A stretch of 64,000 bases of DNA from Kosakonia cowanii JCM 10956 = DSM 18146 (GCF_001975225.1 NZ_CP019445.1:4278001-4342000); one strand, 5' to 3'. Shown: positions 1 to 8,726, counted from the stretch's first letter. Made by a program: numbers and translations. Notes: a model not told the origin generated them from the letters alone.

Positions 1-91
1 GTCGCCTGTAGGGTACGTTTTGCCGGTGGTGACGAGCACACAAACCGGCCCACGCGTCCCGAAAGTCAGTGCTCCCGGGTATTTTTATTGT

Positions 92-1246
92 TCAGTCGTG
101 GCTGACGGTGTTGGCTTCGATAAAGGCAAAATTGATATCTTCCCCGAGTCCCGGACGCTGCGGCAGATGCACAAAGCCCTCGTCATCCATCGGGTCGACG
201 ATGCTATTGAGATAAGCGGCGGGCTGGTCGTAGTCGAGGAACGGGTGCAGCAGGCCGCGCTCATACCAGCGGCAGTTGCGGATCGCACCAATGACCGCAA
301 GGCTTGCCGCGCCGTTGCCGTGCACTTCGCAATCCATGCCGAAGGATTCGGCGAGGTTCGCCACTTTTAGGGTCGGCGAAATGCCGCCCACACCGTTAGC
401 GCCAGCGCGCAGGATGTCGCAGGCACCTGCTTTTACCCAGTCAGCGCGGCTGTGGTGTTTTCCGCCCAGGCTCTCCGGGCCGATAATCGGAATCGATAAG
501 TTCTCCGCCAGCCAGGCGTAAGAGGACATGCTCTCCTCCTCCATCGGCTCTTCAAACCAGGCAAAGTTGAGCTTCTCCAGCTCTTTGCCAATCCACAGCG
601 CTTCGGTGCGGCTGTACCAGTGGTAGCCATCAATCATCAGATCGATATCCGGCCCGACCGCTTCACGCACCGCAGCGCAGGCTTTGATATCCATTTTCGG
701 GTTCGGCGCGAACTTCACCGGCGGCATCCAGGTGTGCAGCTTGATAGCCTTATAACCGCGCGCCACCAGCGTTTCGGCAAAGGCGGCGTACTCTTCCGGC
801 GTGGAGAGACCGCCCTCGAGATCGTCGCCGCACATGGTGCTGCCGTACGCCGGGACTTTATCGCGGTAGCCGCCGAGCAGTTTATAGACCGGCATATTGA
901 GCTTGCGGCCAATCAAATCCCATAGCGCCTGCTCAACAAACGAGAGCGCGCGTTCGGTCAGTTGATGCGCGCTGCCGCGCTGCCAGTGCACCAGATCCTG
1001 CCAGATACGCTCGCGGTTAAAAGGATCCTGGCCGACCATCACTTTGCGGAAGAATGCGGTGAGCACGAATGGACGTACCACTTCTGGCGGCGCGAATGAG
1101 TAACCGGTGCTGCCGTCGTCTGCGGTGATGGTTAACATCGCCATCTTCGCCTGCGTCTCCGGCCCCGGATGGGAGTGCCCGGCGCTGTCAAAGACCCGTC
1201 GCGTGGGGTGCTGAAAGACGGTGACGTTTACAGATTCAATTTTCAT
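92..1246 (-). CDS. Enolase-superfamily sugar-acid dehydratase (mandelate racemase/muconate lactonising type)
   Basis: A 384-residue cytosolic enzyme of the mandelate racemase/muconate lactonising group, whose members abstract a proton alpha to a carboxylate with Mg2+. An N-terminal capping domain (about 1-125) precedes a barrel with a KLH motif, metal ligands in LMIDGYHW, WFEEPM and GPESLGG, and a late CEVHGNG segment. Many relatives dehydrate sugar acids; the substrate cannot be read from the sequence. The start at 1246 follows an AAGGAT ribosome site and matches the usual family N-terminus (MKIESVNV). It stands where E. coli has the yegT-yegX cluster next to fbaB. No operon partner is visible. 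Confidence 0.85.
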   Translation of the reverse strand: MKIESVNVTVFQHPTRRVFDSAGHSHPGPETQAKMAMLTITADDGSTGYSFAPPEVVRPFVLTAFFRKVMVGQDPFNRERIWQDLVHWQRGSAHQLTERALSFVEQALWDLIGRKLNMPVYKLLGGYRDKVPAYGSTMCGDDLEGGLSTPEEYAAFAETLVARGYKAIKLHTWMPPVKFAPNPKMDIKACAAVREAVGPDIDLMIDGYHWYSRTEALWIGKELEKLNFAWFEEPMEEESMSSYAWLAENLSIPIIGPESLGGKHHSRADWVKAGACDILRAGANGVGGISPTLKVANLAESFGMDCEVHGNGAASLAVIGAIRNCRWYERGLLHPFLDYDQPAAYLNSIVDPMDDEGFVHLPQRPGLGEDINFAFIEANTVSHD

Positions 1247-1433
1247 TCCGTATCCTTGAGTTTTGAAAAGCTGTTTCAGAACAAAATATATGCACAAAAC
1301 CTGGTCACATCCTCGGACAAATAGCGCTAAGCGGCGACCATTTTTTGGGCATGCGCACAAGGATGCGTGATACTTTTCACAAAAGGTTACGGAAATGTGA
1401 TCGGAGTCCGTGGGGGAAGACGCGGGGCAGAGA

Positions 1434-1462
1434 GAGAAAACCCCCTTCCTGGCGGAAAGGGG
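1434..1462 (-). terminator. Rho-independent terminator of fbaB
   Basis: Just after the fbaB stop, the minus strand forms a GC-rich hairpin (CCCCTTTCC paired with GGAAGGGGG around a short loop) followed by TTTTCTCTC. Position and shape fit an intrinsic terminator. Confidence 0.75.
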
Positions 1463-1474
1463 CAACAACGGAGA

Positions 1475-2527
1475 TCAGGCGATGGTGATCTTCTCGTCGA
1501 GATAGACATCCTGTACGGCATTAATCAGCTTCACGCCGTCGGCCATTGTTTTCTTGAACGCTTTACGTCCCAGGATCAGCCCCATGCCGCCGGCACGTTT
1601 GTTGATCACCGCCGTGCGTACCGCCTCGGTGAGATCCGCCTCGCCGCCGGAGGCACCACCGGAGTTGATAAGCCCGGCACGACCCATATAGCAGTTGGCT
1701 AACTGGTAGCGCACCAGATCGATCGGGTTGTCGCTGGTGAGCTTGCTGTAGACGCGCTCATCGGTATAGCCGAATTTCACCGCGTTATAGCCGCCGTTAT
1801 TCTCCGCCATCTTCTGCTTCACGATATCCGCGCCAATGGTGGCGGCAATGTGGTTCGCCTGGCCGGTGAGATCCGCTGAAACATGGTAATCGACACCATC
1901 TTTCTTAAACGCGAAGTTGCGCAGATAGGCCCACAGCACCGTCACCATGCCCAGTTCATGAGCACGCTCAAAGGCGGTGGAGATCTCTTCAATCTGGCGA
2001 CGGGATTCCGGCGATCCGAAGTAGATGGTCGCGCCGACCGCTACCGCACCCATATTGAATGCCTGCTCGACGCTGGCGTAGTAGGTCTGATCATAGGTGG
2101 TCGGGTAGCTGAGGGTTTCGTTATGGTTGAGTTTCACGAGGAACGGAATGCGGTGGGCATAACGGCGGGAGACCGAGGCCAGCACGCCATAGGTTGATGC
2201 CACACAGTTACAGCCCGCTTCAATCGCCAGCTCAACGATATTTTTCGGGTCAAAGTAGAGCGGGTTGGCGGCAAACGATGCGCCTGCCGAGTGCTCAATA
2301 CCCTGATCGACCGGCAAAATAGAGAGATACCCCGTGCCTGCCAGCCGCCCGTGGTTGTAGAGCGTCTGCATGTTTCGCAACACCGCAGGCGGGCGGTTGT
2401 TGTCGATCATCACGCGGTCGACGTAGTCGTGTCCGGGCAGATAGAGTTGGTCGGCAGGAATGGTCATGCAACGGTGTTGCAGAAGGCTGTCGGCGTCTTT
2501 GCCAAGTAACTGCACAATATCAGTCAT
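1475..2527 (-). CDS. fbaB: Class I fructose-bisphosphate aldolase (DhnA type)
   Basis: A 350-residue cytosolic aldolase that interconverts fructose 1,6-bisphosphate with glyceraldehyde 3-phosphate and dihydroxyacetone phosphate by a Schiff base. Visible family marks are [12 protein letters not shown] near residue 70, [10 protein letters not shown], and [10 protein letters not shown], the usual site of the Schiff-base lysine. The C-terminal GLILGRKAF segment is part of the phosphate-binding region. The start at 2527 has a GGGAG ribosome site and agrees with the E. coli enzyme length; an in-frame extension to 2641 is less likely. In E. coli the gene also lies near thiD-thiM. Confidence 0.95.
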   Translation of the reverse strand: MTDIVQLLGKDADSLLQHRCMTIPADQLYLPGHDYVDRVMIDNNRPPAVLRNMQTLYNHGRLAGTGYLSILPVDQGIEHSAGASFAANPLYFDPKNIVELAIEAGCNCVASTYGVLASVSRRYAHRIPFLVKLNHNETLSYPTTYDQTYYASVEQAFNMGAVAVGATIYFGSPESRRQIEEISTAFERAHELGMVTVLWAYLRNFAFKKDGVDYHVSADLTGQANHIAATIGADIVKQKMAENNGGYNAVKFGYTDERVYSKLTSDNPIDLVRYQLANCYMGRAGLINSGGASGGEADLTEAVRTAVINKRAGGMGLILGRKAFKKTMADGVKLINAVQDVYLDEKITIA

Positions 2528-2680
2528 TACAATGCTCCCGTAAGCTTGCGCTTCGCGAATTGGATTGTCCTTACCCACCTTGCCTGGCGATGGGCAAACT
2601 AAGCCTGGTACTCTGGCGTCAGAATGTCCACCGCCGGGCATTTTTTCAGCTTATTCTGCTGGCACGTTTCGGTTTCTGAT

Positions 2681-3481
2681 TTACCACCACTGATGGAAGT
2701 GGTGAACCGGGCCGATACCCTCTCCCACTTCAAGCGTATCGGCCTGTGCCAGCGCAGCGGTAAGCCACTTTTTCGCCTCTGCAACCGTTTCAGCCCAGCC
2801 CGGGTGGCGCGGTCGCAGGGCCGCCAGCGCCGCCGAGAGCGTGCAGCCTGTACCGTGGGTGTTTTTTGTTGCAATGCGCACGGTGGTAAAGCGCTGTGCG
2901 CCATCGCGAGTAAAGAGCCAGTCGGGGCTTTCGGCGTCGTCCAGATGACCACCCTTCATCAATACCGCCTCACAACCGAGCGCTAACAGAGCTTCGCCCT
3001 GCTCATGCATCTCGCGCTCGCTGCGCGCATGGGGCGCATCTAACAGCGCCGCCGCTTCCGGCAGATTGGGCGTGATAAGGGAAACCTGCGGCAGTAAATG
3101 CTGGCGCAGGGAGGCGACCGCCGCAGGCGATAACAGTGGATCGCCGCTTTTCGCCAGCATTACCGTATCCAGCACCACATTGCGCACCTGGTAATGGCGC
3201 AGACGCTCTGCCACCGCTTCGACAATGTCGGTTTCCGCCAGCATGCCGATTTTAGTGGTGTCGATGCGCACATCGCTCAGCACCGAGTCCATCTGGGCAG
3301 CAACGAAATCAGGCTCGATTCGGTATACCGACTGCACGCCGCGGGTGTTTTGCGCCACCAGCGCGGTGATCACCGAACAGCCATAAGCCCCCAGCGCCGA
3401 AAAGGTTTTCAAATCCGCCTGGATCCCCGCGCCACCGCTCGGGTCGGTGCCGGCAATGGTTAAGGCATTAATCCGTTTCAT
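2681..3481 (-). CDS. thiD: Hydroxymethylpyrimidine/phosphomethylpyrimidine kinase
   Basis: A 266-residue ribokinase-fold enzyme that phosphorylates hydroxymethylpyrimidine twice, giving the pyrimidine half of thiamine. The family signature is seen as TIAGTDPSGGAGIQADLKTF at the N-terminus and as the anion hole and catalytic base segment NTHGTGCTLSAA near residue 210. It overlaps the upstream thiM stop by one base, so the two are translated from one message. The TPP riboswitch upstream of thiM should therefore control it. Confidence 0.96.
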   Translation of the reverse strand: MKRINALTIAGTDPSGGAGIQADLKTFSALGAYGCSVITALVAQNTRGVQSVYRIEPDFVAAQMDSVLSDVRIDTTKIGMLAETDIVEAVAERLRHYQVRNVVLDTVMLAKSGDPLLSPAAVASLRQHLLPQVSLITPNLPEAAALLDAPHARSEREMHEQGEALLALGCEAVLMKGGHLDDAESPDWLFTRDGAQRFTTVRIATKNTHGTGCTLSAALAALRPRHPGWAETVAEAKKWLTAALAQADTLEVGEGIGPVHHFHQWW

Positions 3482-4263
3482 TACTCCCCCTTCCCGTTTG
3501 CCGCCAGCGCATCAAGAAAAGCGGGGACGAAACTGCCAGGGCCAGCGCTCTGTTTCACCGCGCGGCTGCCCGCCTGCTTCATTATCCGGCAGGCTGACGC
3601 AATATTGAGCCGTCGCTCGCCGGGCAAGGCGCAACAGGCAGCCACCACCGCCGAGAGCGCGCAGCCGGTGCCGACCACTCGCGTCATCAGCGGATCGCCG
3701 CCGCTGATGCTGAGGGTTTGTACACCATCGGTGATGTAATCAATCTCCCCAGTGACTGCGACCACCGCGCCGGTCTGTTGAGCCAGCTGCTGCGCCGCGG
3801 GCAGCGCCGCCAGCGCGCTATCGGTGGTGTCGACGCCGCGCCCGCCGCCTGGCATACCGGCCAGGGCGAGGATTTCAGAAGCGTTGCCGCGGATGGCGGC
3901 CGGTCGAAGAGAGAGGAGTTGTTGGCAGAAACCGGAGCGAAAGGCGAGTGCGCCAACGGCAACCGGGTCGAGCGTCCAGGGGGTTTGCGCGCGGTTAGCG
4001 CTCTCAATTGCGGCGTGCATTGCTTCAGCGCGTTCGCGCGTCAGCGTGCCGACATTAATAAGTAAGGCATCAGCAATGGCGCTGAACTGCTGCGCCTCTT
4101 CACGATCGATTACCATCGCCGGTGAGGCGCCGAGCGAGAGCAGGACGTTGGCGGTAAAGGTTTGCACGACGTCATTCGTCATACAGTGAACAAGGGGAGA
4201 GAGTGTACGGAGTTGCTGTAACGCGTGTGCAGAGTGCACAGGATCAAGCAGGTCAGGTTGCAT
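3481..4263 (-). CDS. thiM: Hydroxyethylthiazole kinase
   Basis: A 260-residue ribokinase-fold enzyme that salvages hydroxyethylthiazole by phosphorylating it for thiamine synthesis. It shows [10 protein letters not shown] near the N-terminus, [12 protein letters not shown] in the middle and the nucleotide-site motif [10 protein letters not shown] near residue 195. It is the first gene after the TPP riboswitch. Its ribosome site AGGAGC lies inside the leader hairpin, so control is probably at translation start, as in E. coli. The gene is intact although a mobile island sits directly upstream of its leader. Confidence 0.96.
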   Translation of the reverse strand: MQPDLLDPVHSAHALQQLRTLSPLVHCMTNDVVQTFTANVLLSLGASPAMVIDREEAQQFSAIADALLINVGTLTRERAEAMHAAIESANRAQTPWTLDPVAVGALAFRSGFCQQLLSLRPAAIRGNASEILALAGMPGGGRGVDTTDSALAALPAAQQLAQQTGAVVAVTGEIDYITDGVQTLSISGGDPLMTRVVGTGCALSAVVAACCALPGERRLNIASACRIMKQAGSRAVKQSAGPGSFVPAFLDALAANGKGE

Positions 4264-4273
4264 CTATTTTGCT

Positions 4274-4306
4274 CCTGCCCGGCGTGAAGAAGGGATGCCG
4301 GGCAGG
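4274..4306 (-). promoter_or_regulatory. Expression-platform hairpin masking the thiM ribosome site
   Basis: On the minus strand CCTGCCCGGC (4306-4297) pairs perfectly with GCCGGGCAGG (4283-4274). The right arm runs into the AGGAGC ribosome-binding site just before the ATG at 4263. This is the layout of a riboswitch that acts on translation. It belongs to the thiM leader and lies outside the duplicated 66-bp segment. Confidence 0.7.
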
Positions 4307-4310
4307 CATC

Positions 4311-4390
4311 TGACTTCCCTACGCTGGCATTATCCAGATCAGGTGGTACGGGTATTTCTCAGCCTTCACGCAGAAGGGCACCCCGAGTCA
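4311..4390 (-). promoter_or_regulatory. TPP riboswitch (THI element) of thiM-thiD
   Basis: The minus strand carries the complete thiamine pyrophosphate aptamer: GACTCGGGGTGCCC, then CTGAGA, then ACCTGATCTGG, then AATGCCAGCGTAGGGA, closed by AGTC pairing with GACT to form P1. It lies 48 bases before thiM, as in E. coli. Positions 4325-4390 are repeated exactly at 10420-10485, at the far end of the inserted island. Insertion therefore rebuilt this aptamer instead of breaking it. Confidence 0.95.
4325..4390. repeat. Left attachment repeat (66 bp, within the TPP riboswitch)
   Basis: Identical base for base to 10420-10485 and in the same orientation. With one mismatch the match extends six bases further left (4319-4390 against 10414-10485). 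The pair bounds an AT-rich segment carrying an integrase remnant, which fits left and right attachment sites of an integrative element. The crossover must lie somewhere in the shared 66 bp. Confidence 0.85.
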
Positions 4391-4395
4391 AATCA

Positions 4396-4425
4396 ATTAC
4401 AAAACAATCATTTGCACAAAAACAA
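4396..4425 (-). promoter_or_regulatory. Candidate island-borne promoter for thiM-thiD
   Basis: On the minus strand a -35-like TTGTTT (4425-4420), an 18-base spacer and a -10-like TGTAAT (4401-4396) lie inside the island next to the left repeat. Transcription would begin at about the first bases of the aptamer (TGACTC from 4390). The native promoter now lies 6 kb away, so the operon needs such a replacement. This is inferred from sequence only. Confidence 0.45.
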
Positions 4426-4478
4426 GTTGTAAGTTTTTAGTGTAGCCGGGTGTATGGATGAGGCGCAAGAATTTTCGA

Positions 4479-4511
4479 TTTATCACAATGTTTATCACAG
4501 CAGTTATCACA
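4479..4511. repeat. Three 9-bp direct repeats, 12-bp spacing (putative left arm sites)
   Basis: TTTATCACA at 4479-4487 and 4491-4499, then GTTATCACA at 4503-4511, at exact 12-bp steps and in one orientation. The same word occurs twice near the other end of the island at 10340 and 10364. Such short repeats on both sides of a core site resemble the arm-type sites bound by the N-terminal domain of lambda-like integrases. Confidence 0.6.
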
Positions 4512-4676
4512 CCTCGAATAGCTTAATCACGTAATAAATACTTGCATCATCTACCCGCTGTAAGGCCAGCTTAACCCCTATCTGCCGATTGGTGAAAATT
4601 AGAGGTTTTGTAATGTGGCGTTTTCAATAAGAGAGCGTTAGCATCATCCAAAGAATCAAAGCAATGGTAATGATGA

Positions 4677-5117
4677 ATGCAAGAGTTATTCAAAGATGTA
4701 ACCGTATCAATGGTTGTTTCATGGTGGGGAGCCATAGTTTCTACAGGGCTAGCAGTCATTAAAGTAATGGAAACGTGGCGTGATCGGACAAGAATAGATC
4801 TAGGATGGAGTTTTACAACAAGTGCAAATGTTGGTCACGAGATCCGAATACGTAACCTCTCGCCAAGACCAGTAGTGTTAATTCATTGGGAGATTTATTA
4901 TGCCTCTCGTTTTTGCCGTATGTTAGACAGAAAACCTATTGAAACAAGAGAATTTGATGCACCAGATTCAACACTACCGCCCTTTACAACTCATACACTA
5001 ACCTTCATTGATGAAAATTATTTCCACATTAATTACAAAAAGATGAAGTCAAAAGCTATCTATATAAATATTCATTTTGCAGGTAGGGATGTTATCCGTC
5101 GAAAAATCCCCTCATAA
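4677..5117 (+). CDS. Unknown membrane-anchored island protein
   Basis: A 146-residue protein I do not recognise. A hydrophobic stretch at about residues 10-28 (VSMVVSWWGAIVSTGLAVIK) could be a single membrane anchor. The rest, rich in aromatic and beta-prone residues with no clear catalytic motif, could form a small beta-sandwich domain in the cytoplasm. It is the only gene on the plus strand of the island and is followed by a hairpin terminator. The ribosome site is weak (GGTAAT before the ATG). Codon use is AT-rich, as in the rest of the island. Confidence 0.6.
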   Translation: MQELFKDVTVSMVVSWWGAIVSTGLAVIKVMETWRDRTRIDLGWSFTTSANVGHEIRIRNLSPRPVVLIHWEIYYASRFCRMLDRKPIETREFDAPDSTLPPFTTHTLTFIDENYFHINYKKMKSKAIYINIHFAGRDVIRRKIPS

Positions 5118-5143
5118 CTTACGAGATAATGAAGGAATGAAGT

Positions 5144-5164
5144 CCCACTTTTTCAGTGGGGTTT
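5144..5164 (+). terminator. Hairpin between convergent island genes
   Basis: CCCACT (5144-5149) pairs with AGTGGG (5155-5160) around a TTTTC loop and is followed by GTTT. It lies 27 bases after the 4677-5117 stop and directly past the end of the convergent nuclease remnant, so it may serve both strands. Confidence 0.55.
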
Positions 5165-5167
5165 AAT

Positions 5168-5832
5168 TTAAATCCAATTATGACGGCGGCGATTAGCATA
5201 TAGAGAGTTTTCAGTGTCTGTAACAAAATTACAGTATTTAGGACAATAGACCTTATTGGAAGGGTTAATAATATCCTTATCAATTTGGTAACGAAAATTA
5301 GTGAGCCATTCAGAATAACCTTCTAGCTTCTTGATATCCGCATAAAAGTTTTCGTATGAATGCCACCTTTCGCAGACTGTACAGCCACGATAAGTGGGAA
5401 AGCGTTCTAGATGTTTTTCATCGTAGCATCTTCTAAGCATTTCCTTCCAAGTGCGATACTCCCTAACCATTTGTCCATCTATTTGAGAAGATAAATTATC
5501 ACCTTTAATACCTACTCCATAAACTGTAGGCTTCATAGGATCTTTAACAGCACAAATTTTAATAACGCTAGATTGTACTTTTTTGACATATCCAGTAGCT
5601 AAAAATTCAATAGTTATATTACGAGCATTGATAACATCAATGATTTTATATTTCCCGTAATTTTTACTATCGTAAATATCACCAACTTTAAAACCTACTA
5701 ATTTTTAAACCTCGCCATCTTTTACTTTACCCTTAATGAGATTATTAAACCTGACTGATTTACTATTACCGTCATCTAAGAACTCGATAACTACATCATG
5801 ATAGGAATTGATTTGAGTAATCTTGAGTCTAC
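5168..5832 (-). pseudogene. HNH-type phage/homing nuclease, truncated by an IS and carrying a stop
   Basis: The intact 3' part (stop at 5168, ATG at 5536, 122 residues) has YRTWKEMLRRCYDE, a TYRGCTVCERWHSYENF segment and a late YCPKYCNFVT cysteine pair, as in HNH-like nucleases common in phages. Reading upstream in the same frame gives two repeats of a small beta domain (VVIEFLDDG and ITIEFLATG segments) that precede the nuclease part in such proteins. That frame is broken by a TAA at 5705-5707 and ends at the IS boundary at 5832. Most likely a dead gene, although the 122-residue C-terminal part could still be made. Confidence 0.6.
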
Positions 5833-5862
5833 TGACCTGCCCCCCAAGATTAGATACAACCT

Positions 5863-6696
5863 TCAGTTAGTAATGTCGGTTGGTTTTTCTTCATATTTCC
5901 TGTTTCGCCAGTCCGTTGCGAATTCAGCTGGTGTCTGGTGATCCAGCGATGAATGGGGACGGCACTCGTTATAATCCTGCCGCCAGTCATTAATCGTTTT
6001 CCGGGCATGAAGAATATCGCTGAACCAGTGTTTATTCAGACACTCATCGCGAAAGCGTCCGTTAAAACTTTCAATAAATCCGTTCTGCGTTGGCTTACCC
6101 GGCTGGATAAGCCGTAGTTCCACGCCATGCTCAAAGGCCCATTGATCGAGCGCGCGGCAGGTAAATTCCAGGCCCTGATCGGTTCTTATTGTTGTCGGAT
6201 AGCCCCGAAATAGCGCGATGGTGTCCAGAATGCGCGTGATCTGAACGCCGGCAATACCGAAAGCTGCGATGATCATCAGACACTCCTTCGTGACATCATC
6301 CACACAGGTCAGGCACTTGATCCTGCGACCGTTGGTCAGTGCGTCCATAACGAAATCCATCGACCATGTAAGGTTCGGCGCATCCGGGCGCAGAAGCGGA
6401 AACCGTTCGGTCGCCAGCCCTTTACGGCGTCGTCTGCGTTTTACACTCAGTCCATTAAGGTGGTAAATACGGTATACCCGCTTGTGATTGACGTGAAGGC
6501 CCTCCCTGCGCAGCAACTGCCAGATGCGCCGGTAACCAAAACGTCTGCGTTCAAGCGCCAGTTCAGTAATACGCCCTGATAAATGTGCATCAGCAGCCGG
6601 ACGCTGAGCATCATAACGGCAGGTCGACAGGGGCAAACCTGTAAGCCTGCAGGCACGACGTTGCGACAGACCGGTCGCATCACACATCAACACCAT
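5863..6696 (-). CDS. IS3-family transposase, OrfB
   Basis: The catalytic part of the transposase (277 residues as read from ATG 6696). An N-terminal HTH_21-like region ([25 protein letters not shown]) precedes an rve integrase core with acidic residues in [17 protein letters not shown] and [10 protein letters not shown]. The IS-typical ending [19 protein letters not shown] is present. Its frame continues upstream of the ATG (TTDQKREA), so the natural product is probably an OrfAB fusion made by -1 frameshifting. Confidence 0.9.
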   Translation of the reverse strand: MVLMCDATGLSQRRACRLTGLPLSTCRYDAQRPAADAHLSGRITELALERRRFGYRRIWQLLRREGLHVNHKRVYRIYHLNGLSVKRRRRRKGLATERFPLLRPDAPNLTWSMDFVMDALTNGRRIKCLTCVDDVTKECLMIIAAFGIAGVQITRILDTIALFRGYPTTIRTDQGLEFTCRALDQWAFEHGVELRLIQPGKPTQNGFIESFNGRFRDECLNKHWFSDILHARKTINDWRQDYNECRPHSSLDHQTPAEFATDWRNRKYEEKPTDITN

Positions 6697-6719
6697 GGCT
6701 TCCCGCTTCTGGTCTGTCG

Positions 6720-6983
6720 TCAGTACTTTCGCCCCAGAGTCACCTGAAGCGCCTCCTTATCCAGCATGGCTTCGGCAAGCAGCTTCCTGAGCCTGGCGTT
6801 CTCTTCCTCAAGCGACTTCAGGCGCTTAACCTCGGGCACCTCCATACTGCCATACTTCTTACGCCAAGCGTAAAAGGTGGCGTCGGAAATGGCGTGCTTG
6901 CGGCAGAGCTCACGGGCAGAAACCCCGGCTTCAGCCTCGCGGAGGATACTGATGATCTGTTCGTCGGAAAAACGCTTCTTCAT
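6720..6983 (-). CDS. IS3-family transposase, OrfA
   Basis: An 87-residue DNA-binding subunit. The N-terminal helix-turn-helix ([17 protein letters not shown], then [20 protein letters not shown]) recognises the IS ends. A leucine-zipper-like helix follows ([22 protein letters not shown]) for assembly with OrfAB. It ends about 25 bases before the OrfB ATG and in another frame. Confidence 0.9.
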   Translation of the reverse strand: MKKRFSDEQIISILREAEAGVSARELCRKHAISDATFYAWRKKYGSMEVPEVKRLKSLEEENARLRKLLAEAMLDKEALQVTLGRKY

Positions 6984-7243
6984 GGGGATGTCCTTATGTG
7001 GCTTATGAAGACATTACTAACATCGTGGTGTGTTAATCAACGGGGAGCAGGTCAGAAGCGAGAACAAAGGGGACGTGTGGGGGGAAGTAAAAAAGGAGCA
7101 GGTGAATAACCTGAACTTATACCAGTAATGTCTTGAACACGCTTAAGCGCCTTAGAAGAAAAAAGCTTGTTGGTCTTTTAAGGAAAAAATTACAGATTGA
7201 AACGAGTTCGTACTAATTTTTCCCTATACAATATTGATTGCTG

Positions 7244-7771
7244 TTATGGCTTTTTGTTTATAAACTCTTCTGATTTTAACCACTGACAAACTAATTGAGT
7301 CATCGCAGTTAATGATAATGACATAAACGACAAAGCTAAAAATGGAATCGCAGTTGGTACTATTAGCCATTTTTTGCTATCAGAAAACCCTAAGGAGAAT
7401 TGAGAAAGACATGTCAACAGACAGAACGCGATAGAAAGCACAAGTAAATAAGTAATATTTAACAGTGGTCGGTAAAGATCAGATTTTTTTATATCTACAC
7501 TATCATCTAATTTTTTTCCTTTCCTAAAGGTAGCAATATAATCCTCTGAGTCAAACATCTTTTCTTTGAGATTGATAACTACAAAAGTTAATAATGATAA
7601 TAAGAAAGACGATATCCCGAGAAAAGAAGAGAACACATAACCTCGCATAAAGGTCTTATAATTTGATATAAGGAGATCTAAAGAACCACTTATCTTAACT
7701 CCAGCATATACGAATGCAACATAAGCTACCAAGCCTATTATACTGCCTATAGCAATATTTCTCGTAAACAT
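7244..7771 (-). CDS. Four-helix membrane protein, RexB-like
   Basis: A 175-residue inner-membrane protein with four hydrophobic segments at about residues 6-27, 45-68, 104-126 and 135-161, and a charged cytoplasmic loop between the second and third. Size, helix count and the LLSLLTFVVIN segment in the second helix resemble lambda RexB (144 residues, ion channel of the exclusion system). This is a comparison of layout, not an alignment score. It lies 13 bases after the 7785-8675 gene with an AGGAGG ribosome site, so the two form one operon. The alternative is another two-gene defence pair such as Kiwa, whose KwaA is also a small four-helix protein. Confidence 0.55.
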   Translation of the reverse strand: MFTRNIAIGSIIGLVAYVAFVYAGVKISGSLDLLISNYKTFMRGYVFSSFLGISSFLLSLLTFVVINLKEKMFDSEDYIATFRKGKKLDDSVDIKKSDLYRPLLNITYLLVLSIAFCLLTCLSQFSLGFSDSKKWLIVPTAIPFLALSFMSLSLTAMTQLVCQWLKSEEFINKKP

Positions 7772-7784
7772 TCTGGCCTCCTGC

Positions 7785-8675
7785 TTATTTTAAAAGCTTG
7801 TGGTTGACTATAATGTCTTTACTATCTAAGTATACAGTGTTGGAAAGAAAAGAGCTAACAGTCATCCCGTTAATATTATTGGAGAATTGATCATAGTCGA
7901 ATATCCCAACGTTATTGGCTTTATCTACAAGTCCAATAACCTCTCCTGCTGATGCCACGTTATCACGTCCTTTAACACTAACAGATTTAGCCCTAGCTTG
8001 TAATACCCCATTAATATAGTTTACCAAGTCATCTCTATCAGTGGCTTTACCGATATCCAATCCACTCGTATTCATTTTAATTTGCACGCTTTTGGTATGA
8101 TTCTTATATGCACCACTGATGTAACTTTGTTGTGCAGTTAAAGTTGTGAATGTTACATTTATTTCATCGATAAATTTGTATTTCTTTAATTTGTCAACTA
8201 TCGAAGAATCATCGACCAGTCTATTAATCTTAACTTTCTCGTTTCTTTTTTTCGTCCTATACAACTTTCTAATTGCGTTGAAATATCCCTGCCTTAATTT
8301 CGCATCAAAAGTGCTAAGTGTCATTGATCCTTCATTATGAAGATAGACACCTTTCAAATTCTTTTTCTTAATAATGAGCATGTTTATTTCACCAATAAAA
8401 TCAGCGTTAGCATTGCTATTCACCGATACCGTAAAATTATTATTGGCGTGATTTAATAAAAAATGTGATCTAGCGACTTTTTCGCTAAGCACTAATATAG
8501 AGAAACAATCATTATCTTCGAAAAATCTAAATTTAACATTAATGTCACTATTAGAGTAATCCATATCGGTAGAATTATTTTTGACACAATCAGCTAAAAA
8601 ACTACCAAATGCTAGCCGCCCATGTGTGTATTCAATCTCAACGGGAATGCAATAAACATTCATAATCATATCCAT
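7785..8675 (-). CDS. Cytosolic partner protein, RexA-like
   Basis: A 296-residue soluble protein without a signal peptide or membrane segment. Beta-rich N- and C-terminal parts flank a basic middle (about 130-150, KLYRTKKRNEKVKINRL). Lambda RexA (279 residues) has a similar order: a FLxxxL stretch near residue 25, a mid FIGxxNMLII-type strand region, and a C-terminal SVKGRD segment resembling SLRAKD. The partner gene and gene order (soluble first, four-helix protein second) also match rexA-rexB. I rate this a plausible distant relative, not proven. The start may be the fifth codon (ATG at 8663), which has a GGA seven bases before it. Confidence 0.5.
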   Translation of the reverse strand: MDMIMNVYCIPVEIEYTHGRLAFGSFLADCVKNNSTDMDYSNSDINVKFRFFEDNDCFSILVLSEKVARSHFLLNHANNNFTVSVNSNANADFIGEINMLIIKKKNLKGVYLHNEGSMTLSTFDAKLRQGYFNAIRKLYRTKKRNEKVKINRLVDDSSIVDKLKKYKFIDEINVTFTTLTAQQSYISGAYKNHTKSVQIKMNTSGLDIGKATDRDDLVNYINGVLQARAKSVSVKGRDNVASAGEVIGLVDKANNVGIFDYDQFSNNINGMTVSSFLSNTVYLDSKDIIVNHKLLK

Positions 8676-8697
8676 GTTTTATTGGTCTAATTACCTC

Positions 8698-8726
8698 ATT
8701 ATAAAGCGAAAATTATAGGTCGACAA
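8698..8726 (-). promoter_or_regulatory. Sigma70-type promoter of the Rex-like operon
   Basis: The minus strand reads TTGTCG (8726-8721), 17 bases, then TATAAT (8703-8698), 22 bases before the first possible start codon. A perfect -10 and a good -35 at ideal spacing suggest a strong constitutive promoter. This promoter is separate from the damaged integrase gene. Confidence 0.75.

Larger units (their letters stand above)
5833..7054 (-). mobile_element. IS3-family insertion sequence (probably IS407 group)
   Basis: A 1222-bp element with related ends. Each begins TGACCTGC followed by CCCC, and each has an identical internal block GTTAGTAATGTC at positions 34-45 of the end. It encodes orfA and orfB in different frames, as in IS3 elements that use a -1 frameshift. 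Both frames are open and the DDE residues are present, so it may be active. The flanks are CTAC on the left and GAAG on the right, so no target duplication is seen; this suggests a deletion next to the element after insertion. Confidence 0.88.

Noticed and set aside
5829..7058. Four-base target duplication around the IS.
   Set aside because: Left CTAC and right GAAG do not match.
7096..7140. A second partial copy of the IS end (AGACATTACT and GGAGCAGGTGA words).
   Set aside because: The two words are in the wrong relative orientation and spacing compared with the true IS end; chance similarity is likely.
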